Assembly (NCBI GenBank): GCA_014860845.1
Contig: JACZIY010000295.1
Coordinates: 1-11,180, forward strand
From: Anaerolineaceae bacterium
Lineage (GTDB): Bacteria > Chloroflexota > Anaerolineae > Anaerolineales > Anaerolineaceae
Direction: 5' to 3'
Length of the DNA: 11,180 nucleotides
The notes beneath the pieces were generated by a model. It did no database searches and had not been told where the DNA came from. It saw nothing but the letters and a program-made list of their open reading frames with translations. Every line of letters starts with the position of its first letter. Position 1 is the first letter of the stretch. Shown here piece by piece: positions 9,113 to 11,180 of the stretch. The position numbers and the translations under genes were made by a program.

Positions 9113-10228
9113 ATGGCTAAAACATATGTTTTTAATGCCCAGGATCTCTTTGATTTTATGGTTCGTTTTTTTGTGAAATTAGGCGTACCCAAAGATCGTG
9201 CGGAAATAACAGCCGAGATTTTACAATCTGCGGATTTGCGAGGTGTTAGTTCACATGGAATTATTCGTTTACAGACTTATTATGGAAGCCGATTACAAAA
9301 AGGTTTGATAAATCCACTCGCAAATAACGAAATTATCCGGGAAACACCAGCATCCATTGCGATAGATGGACAAAATGGTTTAGGTCAGGTCGCAGGAAAA
9401 GATGCGATGTTAAGGTGCATTGAAAAAGCAAAGACTTCTGGCGTCGCTATGGTAACAGTCAAGAATAGCAACCACTATGGAATTGCAGGTTATTACGCGA
9501 TGATGGCGCTCGAACATGACATGATCGGTATCAGTTTTACCAACGCGCAGCCATTAGTCGCTCCAACGTTTGGAAAAAACCGATTACTGGGGACTAACCC
9601 TATCGCAGTTGCCGCTCCTGCTTTTTCTGAAAAGCCATTTGTTTTAGACATGGCTACCAGCATTGTTCCTATAGGCAAGGTAACTGTCTTTGATAAAGCT
9701 GGAGATCAACTTCCGGAAGGTTGGGCTGTCGATTCAGATGGAAAAACAACAACTGACCCCAAATCTGTTCTGAATGGCGGCGCTTTGTTTCCCCTTGGAG
9801 GGCCGGAATTATTGCGGGGGTATAAAGGATATGGATTAGCCCTCTGGGTTGATATATTCTCTGGTGTTCTTTCAGGTGCAGCATTTGGAAAAAATGTAGC
9901 CAATCCGAATAAATCCTCAAACGCCAATGTTGGGCATTTCTTCGCTGCTATGCGCTTGGATGCATTTCGAGATCCGGATGAATTCAAACAGGATATGGAT
10001 GCGTTGTTCCAGCAATTGAAAACTGCAGAAAAAGCAGTTGGTCAGGATCGAATATTTATACACGGCGAAAAAGAATTTGAATTATCCGATAATTACAAAA
10101 AAGATGGGATTCCGCTCTTACCAGAAGTGGTTAAATCATTGCAATCTGCTGGTGAAGAAGTGGGAGTACCATTTGATTTAAATTGTTTAGGAGAAAAAGA
10201 TATCGATCCTACACATGCTGGTAATTAA
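9113..10228 (+). CDS. Malate/L-lactate dehydrogenase (LDH2/MDH2) family NAD(P)-dependent oxidoreductase
   Basis: The 371-residue protein belongs to the LDH2/MDH2 family, whose fold is not the Rossmann fold of classical malate dehydrogenases. Visible signatures are LRGVSSHGIIRL (His48), NSNHYGIAGYY (His121), FGKNRLLGTNPIAVAAP (160-163 GTNP), DMATS, LPEGWAVDSDG, FPLGG (226-230) and YKGYGLAL (237-244). The C-terminus folds back with FKQDMDALFQQLK and a final helix. Members reduce or oxidise 2-hydroxy acids with NAD(P): malate, sulfolactate, ureidoglycolate or 2,3-diketogulonate. Sequence alone does not separate these, so I leave the substrate open. Length is normal for the family (about 340-370). 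It has its own promoter and appears monocistronic. It is convergent with the alpha-glucosidase gene seven bases downstream. The start is at 9113 rather than the GTG at 9107, because the latter overlaps the RBS. Confidence 0.88.
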   Translation: MAKTYVFNAQDLFDFMVRFFVKLGVPKDRAEITAEILQSADLRGVSSHGIIRLQTYYGSRLQKGLINPLANNEIIRETPASIAIDGQNGLGQVAGKDAMLRCIEKAKTSGVAMVTVKNSNHYGIAGYYAMMALEHDMIGISFTNAQPLVAPTFGKNRLLGTNPIAVAAPAFSEKPFVLDMATSIVPIGKVTVFDKAGDQLPEGWAVDSDGKTTTDPKSVLNGGALFPLGGPELLRGYKGYGLALWVDIFSGVLSGAAFGKNVANPNKSSNANVGHFFAAMRLDAFRDPDEFKQDMDALFQQLKTAEKAVGQDRIFIHGEKEFELSDNYKKDGIPLLPEVVKSLQSAGEEVGVPFDLNCLGEKDIDPTHAGN

Positions 10229-10257
10229 TTTATTATTATCCTTGTAAAATTACCAGC
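10217..10257. terminator. Inverted repeat between convergent genes, possible shared terminator
   Basis: Perfect ten-base arms GCTGGTAATT (10217-10226) and AATTACCAGC (10248-10257) enclose a 21-base AT-rich loop. The loop contains the rest of the dehydrogenase stop and the stop of the alpha-glucosidase. The stem lacks a clear T-tract on either side, so termination is less certain than for the 3918-3952 hairpin. Confidence 0.4.
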
Positions 10258-11180
10258 GCTTCATTTCCTTCCAAAATAATTTTTCTATCTCGAATGACCG
10301 GGAATGTATCTCTTTTATTACTGATTAACAATTTCCAATCTCCGGTTAATAATTGTGAACTCAATACCAACCCAACATTTCTTTTACTAAAATTAAGAGC
10401 AATCAGGGCTATTTGCTCCGATGATTGCCTTACATAGGCTAAGATTTTTTGTGGATCATATGTGATCGGTAAATACATACCTTTTTGTAGTACCGGTGTC
10501 GATTTCCTGATATGTAACATTTTTTTGTAATAATTCAGTAGAGAATCCGGTTCACCTGATTGTGAATCGACATTCCTCCATTGATGGTTGGTATGTACAG
10601 GCAACCAGGTTGTTGCATCAGAAAAACCAGCATTAAGTTTCGAGTTCCATTGCATCGGTGATCGGCAACCATCACGACCTTTGTAGAATGGCCAAAATTG
10701 TCTACCTACAGGGTCAAGCACATCAGACTTTCTCTCAACGGGTATATCCCGCATTCCTATTTCTTCTCCATAATACAAAAAAGGAGTACCTCGTAATGTA
10801 AGTATCAATGTTGCCAACACTTTTAAGCGATCGTCATCTTCGCTTTTTGTGTATCTGGATGCAGATCGGATCACATCATGATTGTTTAGTACATAATTTG
10901 GCCAACCTTTTTCATCTAGCGCGTTTTCCCATTGTTGAATAGTTTTGTAAAATGAAGATGGTTTGTAATGGTTGTTAAGAAATGCAAATTCAAAAGCTGC
11001 ATGCAATGCCTGATCACCCATATATTTTGCTGCGGTACGATGATCCCCCATAAAGGTCTCCCCCACTGCATAACGCTCTGGATAGGAATCAAGTAGTTGA
11101 CGAAACTCTCTTAAGAATTCGAACATCTCTGGCTGATCCAGGTCATTAATATGCTTTTGTTGATCGAATTTTGTTATTCC
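10236..11180 (-). CDS. GH13 alpha-glucosidase (oligo-1,6-glucosidase type), C-terminal part
   Basis: The frame is open from the right edge: 18 codons precede the first ATG and read KFDQQKHINDLDQPEMFEF, which is normal family sequence, so the gene is cut by the window and not started at 11126. 314 residues are visible. AVGETF holds the general acid/base Glu (codon 11058-11060) and LNNHDVIRS the transition-state Asp (codon 10875-10877). The nucleophile Asp lies beyond the edge. GTPFLYYGEEIGM, RDGCRSPMQWN and the C-terminal beta domain are typical of the oligo-1,6-glucosidase/alpha-glucosidase branch of GH13, which hydrolyses alpha-glucosidic ends of short oligosaccharides. Trehalose synthase or sucrose-type enzymes are alternatives. 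There is no export signal in the visible part. The stop is seven bases from the dehydrogenase stop on the other strand. Confidence 0.88.
   Translation of the reverse strand, partial: GITKFDQQKHINDLDQPEMFEFLREFRQLLDSYPERYAVGETFMGDHRTAAKYMGDQALHAAFEFAFLNNHYKPSSFYKTIQQWENALDEKGWPNYVLNNHDVIRSASRYTKSEDDDRLKVLATLILTLRGTPFLYYGEEIGMRDIPVERKSDVLDPVGRQFWPFYKGRDGCRSPMQWNSKLNAGFSDATTWLPVHTNHQWRNVDSQSGEPDSLLNYYKKMLHIRKSTPVLQKGMYLPITYDPQKILAYVRQSSEQIALIALNFSKRNVGLVLSSQLLTGDWKLLISNKRDTFPVIRDRKIILEGNEALVILQG

Noticed and set aside
9493..9987. Three overlapping minus-strand open frames
   Set aside because: They are antisense to the dehydrogenase gene, which has full family motifs across this stretch.
10236..11126. 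Reading the alpha-glucosidase as a complete 296-residue gene starting at 11126
   Set aside because: The frame stays open to the window edge with family-typical sequence, and the catalytic nucleophile region is missing. The gene is therefore cut by the edge.

Overview
The window is ordinary chromosomal DNA from a low-GC bacterium (about 40% GC by eye). It most likely comes from the class Anaerolineae of the phylum Chloroflexota. That placement is inferred from style: a large exported protein with a Leu-Thr-Pro-Thr-Ile-Thr stalk, an Fn3-like domain and GYPxP motifs is typical of Anaerolineae surface proteins, and the PlsY and the membrane protein before gyrB also have that flavour. I see no insertion sequence, phage gene, CRISPR array, tRNA or rRNA. 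Gene density is high and no gap exceeds about 180 bases.

Layout, left to right. Bases 1-84 hold the last 27 codons of an ABC transporter ATPase of the polar amino acid type, on the + strand. A perfect TATAAT box then leads into a 918-residue cell-surface protein (198-2954, +): signal peptide, Cys-containing beta-rich region, right-handed parallel beta-helix, Fn3-like domain, Thr/Pro repeat stalk, single membrane span and short cytoplasmic tail. A clear TTGACT/TATTCT promoter precedes a metallo-beta-lactamase-fold hydrolase (3035-3925, +). This gene converges on plsY (3945-4616, -), and the two share one perfect hairpin that contains both stop codons.

The minus-strand group reads from 5887 down to 3945: an unassigned polytopic membrane protein, a JAMM (M67) metalloprotease overlapping it by 8 bases, and PlsY, a membrane acyltransferase of phospholipid synthesis. 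Its first gene has no Shine-Dalgarno sequence but has TACAAT placed exactly where a leaderless transcript would start.

Divergent to this, on the + strand, is a six-span membrane protein of unknown function (5980-6975), followed 37 bases later by gyrB (7013-8941). gyrB has a GTG start and a perfect AGGAGG. A separate promoter then drives a malate/L-lactate dehydrogenase-family oxidoreductase (9113-10228, +). It converges, 7 bases apart, on a GH13 alpha-glucosidase (10236-11180, -) whose N-terminal part lies beyond the right edge.

Most of this is housekeeping. Nothing here looks like a new defence or mobile system. The points most worth a second look are the shared stop-codon-containing terminator, a repeated TGTGnTA extended -10 element before three genes, the leaderless-type promoter, and a divergent PlsY that lacks the usual GGKG lysine.
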